64,000 nucleotides of DNA from OLB9 sp041392785 (lineage in GTDB: Bacteria; Bacteroidota; Bacteroidia; Chitinophagales; Saprospiraceae): NCBI GenBank assembly GCA_041392785.1, contig JAWKLK010000004.1, positions 186,001 to 250,000 of the forward strand, given 5' to 3'. Shown piece after piece: positions 62,175 to 64,000 of this stretch (positions within the stretch are counted from its first letter, which is position 1; every line of letters starts with the position of its first letter). The notes beneath the pieces were generated by a model. That model searched no databases and was not told the origin of the DNA. It was given only the letters and a program-made list of their open reading frames with translations. The translations under genes and the position numbers were made by a program.

Positions 62175-62182
62175 GCAAAAAT
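62175..62182 (-). promoter_or_regulatory. Candidate -7 promoter element for aat
   Basis: Minus strand reads TATTTTTG, matching TAnnTTTG, in the 57-base gap between the clpS stop and the aat ATG. Confidence 0.45.
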
Positions 62183-62188
62183 ATAAAG

Positions 62189-62521
62189 TTATAATTTTGG
62201 ACTATCAGCGACACTTTCTATGATAGCACTCAATCCACGTTCCACTAAGGCATCTTTCAATGGAATCAGTAAATTCTTTGGACCAGTTTTTACGCTTGCC
62301 TTTCCCTTAAAATGGACTAATAAAGAGAGTTGCTCTGATTGTTCTTGGCTATGATTAAGAACTTCCATAAAGCATTGTATTACCCAATCAAAAGTATTAA
62401 AATCATCGTTATAAACTATCAGTTGAGCGATTTGCCCAGAATCAATGATTTCATCAACCATTACATCGTCATCAACCTCTTGATTGTGCTGACCCATCAA
62501 TGAGTAATGAATTTTTATCAT
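62189..62521 (-). CDS. clpS: ATP-dependent Clp protease adaptor ClpS
   Basis: 110 residues. Delivers proteins with N-terminal Leu, Phe, Trp or Tyr to the ClpAP/ClpCP protease. The binding motif is seen as YNDDFNTFDWVIQCF, with the usual Asn-Asp pair, and the LLVHFKGKASVKTG segment that follows is the typical VHxxG region. Its ATG overlaps the stop of the peroxiredoxin gene as ATGA. aat follows. clpA or clpC is not in the window. Confidence 0.88.
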   Translation of the reverse strand: MIKIHYSLMGQHNQEVDDDVMVDEIIDSGQIAQLIVYNDDFNTFDWVIQCFMEVLNHSQEQSEQLSLLVHFKGKASVKTGPKNLLIPLKDALVERGLSAIIESVADSPKL

Positions 62522-62991
62522 GCTGTAAGGGTTTTTAACACAGAATTTATTTTTTCAAAATCAGGGATATCAGAAGCCTTTTCTAATACTTCGACATATT
62601 GCAATATGCCTTCCTTGTCTACCACGAAAGCTGCTCTTTTTGCCACTCCTTTTAATCCTAAAACAAATTCTTCATAATAAGCACCATATTTTGGGCTCAC
62701 TTCTTTATTGAAGTCAGATAATAGTGGAAAATTGTAACCTTGATCTTCCTTGAATTTTGCAAGAGTAAATGGGGAATCCACGGAAATAGCAATGATATCC
62801 GCTTCTAATGCATCATAATTAGATTTTTTATCTCTGATTTCACATAATTCAGTGGTACATACTGATGTGAAAGCCATAGGAAAAAACAAAACAACAACAT
62901 TTTTGCCAGTATAATCTGACAATGAAACATCTGTTTTTTCACTTGACTTGAGTGTAAATCCTGGTGCAATATCTCCTACTTTCAATGACAT
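62518..62991 (-). CDS. Peroxiredoxin (AhpE/BCP-like redoxin)
   Basis: 157 residues with a thioredoxin-fold redoxin domain. The peroxidatic cysteine region is FFPMAFTSVCTTELCEI, with Cys near residue 46 and a second Cys five residues on; VxFFPxxFTxVC with a Thr before it is the family pattern. The second Cys could be resolving. Cytoplasmic peroxidase for hydrogen or organic peroxides. Its stop overlaps the clpS start by four bases. Confidence 0.93.
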   Translation of the reverse strand: MSLKVGDIAPGFTLKSSEKTDVSLSDYTGKNVVVLFFPMAFTSVCTTELCEIRDKKSNYDALEADIIAISVDSPFTLAKFKEDQGYNFPLLSDFNKEVSPKYGAYYEEFVLGLKGVAKRAAFVVDKEGILQYVEVLEKASDIPDFEKINSVLKTLTA

Positions 62992-63061
62992 ACTTAATTT
63001 TTTAATTTGTTACATAACTGTTTTACTCAAAAATAGGTTCAAACAATTTACTTCATTTGGT

Positions 63062-63985
63062 TTATTTTTTTCTTAAATAATATCCAATATAAAACTCAGC
63101 ACTTGGACCTGCTTTTGCTACCTCACTACCTAGGTGATAATTGGCCAAAACTCCGATTTTCATCATAGCATTGTTTGTCCCCATTTCGGGTAAGATAAGT
63201 CCTCCTTGTATAGATGCCATACCTGAACCACCATAGCCCAATCCAGCCCAAAAAGTATCTTCCATTTCATATTTTAGACCATAAAGGACGTCAATGATAT
63301 CTGGGGTGACATAATTAACCACAACCATTGGTTCATACGCAGAGTTGTAAGAAACTATTCTGCCACCAATATTAAAATGAATGTGGTTCTCTCTTACTTG
63401 ATCAAGACCATTGACCAAAATTTCTGTTGTGATAATTTGTTTCATGGAAGCTCCAAGGAAAAAGCTGTTTCCTTTCCAATTTCTTATATTAGAAGTATAA
63501 TAAAATCCACCACCAAGAGCAGGGAAGAAAGAAGATATTCTATTATTATTAAAAATAGGATCATTATTTTCATTCACTATTTGGCTAGAAGTGTTGAGGG
63601 CATATTGCATGAAATTTCCACTAATTCCAAGTGATAATTGACCATTTCTTGATAAAAATTCCTTCAATTTGTAAACATAATTTATTTGTCCACCGAGTTT
63701 TGATACTGGGCCTGTTTTATCAAAAATAAAAGCTGCTCCTGCACTCATATTGTAATCTACCAATGGATATTCTAGGTCAATAAAACCAGACATAGGAGCA
63801 CCTTCAAAACCAAACCACTGCATCCTGAAAAACCCATTCACAATCATATCATTGTGCAAAGCTGTAAATGCAGGATTCCAAAACGCTCTTGTTTCCGAAA
63901 TCAAAGAACTGTTTGGAAGTTGTTGTGCCTTAACAGACCAAGAAAACAAAATAATTATTAGGGTATAAAATATTTGATTTTTCAT
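63062..63985 (-). CDS. PorP/SprF family T9SS outer membrane protein (second paralogue)
   Basis: 307 residues from ATG 63985; a GTG six bases upstream is also in frame. A signal peptide (residues 1-20, ending VKAQ) precedes a PorP/SprF beta barrel: SETRAFWNPAFTALHN and GFFRMQWFGFEGAP are the characteristic first strands, and LSLGISGNFMQYAL is a central one. Such paralogues normally serve a neighbouring large type B T9SS cargo; the next upstream gene lies outside the window. Confidence 0.87.
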   Translation of the reverse strand: MKNQIFYTLIIILFSWSVKAQQLPNSSLISETRAFWNPAFTALHNDMIVNGFFRMQWFGFEGAPMSGFIDLEYPLVDYNMSAGAAFIFDKTGPVSKLGGQINYVYKLKEFLSRNGQLSLGISGNFMQYALNTSSQIVNENNDPIFNNNRISSFFPALGGGFYYTSNIRNWKGNSFFLGASMKQIITTEILVNGLDQVRENHIHFNIGGRIVSYNSAYEPMVVVNYVTPDIIDVLYGLKYEMEDTFWAGLGYGGSGMASIQGGLILPEMGTNNAMMKIGVLANYHLGSEVAKAGPSAEFYIGYYLRKK

Positions 63986-64000
63986 TATCACTTTTTTAAA

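Noticed and set aside
1..64000. CRISPR array, insertion sequence, prophage or integron
   Set aside because: I saw no regular direct repeats, transposase, integrase or phage structural genes on either strand.

Overview
The window looks like chromosomal DNA of a Bacteroidota bacterium, probably of the Saprospiria/Saprospiraceae kind (inference). It is A+T-rich. It encodes the type IX secretion core (PorP/SprF, GldK, GldL, GldM, GldN and a SprE/PorW-like lipoprotein) and secreted proteins with both type A and type B T9SS C-terminal sorting domains. Genes lack clear Shine-Dalgarno sequences, and many are preceded by TAnnTTTG, the -7 element of Bacteroidota promoters. I see no insertion sequence, phage, integron or CRISPR array. 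Almost all of it is core housekeeping sequence.

Layout. 1-3.6 kb: ferredoxin reductase and overlapping 2Fe-2S ferredoxin, then uvrB and a MerR regulator. 3.8-10.6 kb: aconitase, mscL, glnS, a Y-family polymerase with raised G+C, and a glucosaminidase. 10.6-16.5 kb (minus strand): a tightly packed nadK / cyclase / small membrane protein / hutI operon, an epimerase, a HAD phosphatase and an M23 peptidase. 16.7-24.6 kb: sprE, a YgjP-like metallopeptidase, serC, tsaE, then ykgJ / gamma carbonic anhydrase / a 54-residue membrane protein, and the heptose kinase hldA. 24.7-30.4 kb: a type A T9SS cargo protein, nadD, dnaN and a non-catalytic M16 protein. 30.4-38.0 kb (minus strand): rplM-rpsI-rpsB-tsf, a terminator, then pyrH; separately a type B T9SS protein, lptC and a CNNM-type transporter.

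38.3-44.1 kb holds the T9SS core cluster porP-gldK-gldL-gldM-gldN, closed by a strong terminator. 44.1-49.2 kb is purH-coaX-outer membrane protein-TPR protein. 49.2-53.4 kb has rnhA and tatD head to head, tRNA-Ser(GGA), and an ExbB / small membrane protein / ExbD / ExbD energy-transduction operon. 53.4-59.1 kb (minus strand) is the least ordinary part. It carries a PD-(D/E)XK domain gene, a 734-residue protein that looks like an SF1 helicase stripped of its Walker motifs, a PolX-type gene whose polymerase site is eroded and whose PHP domain is cut by an in-frame TAA, and an ATP-grasp enzyme. 59.3-64 kb: a DUF1573 lipoprotein, a sterol desaturase-like membrane enzyme, a peroxiredoxin-clpS-aat run that groups two N-degron pathway genes, and a second PorP/SprF protein.

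The best candidates for something undescribed are the eroded helicase/nuclease pair (53365-56023) and the neighbouring PolX-like gene (56181-57833). Both rest on motif reading by eye.
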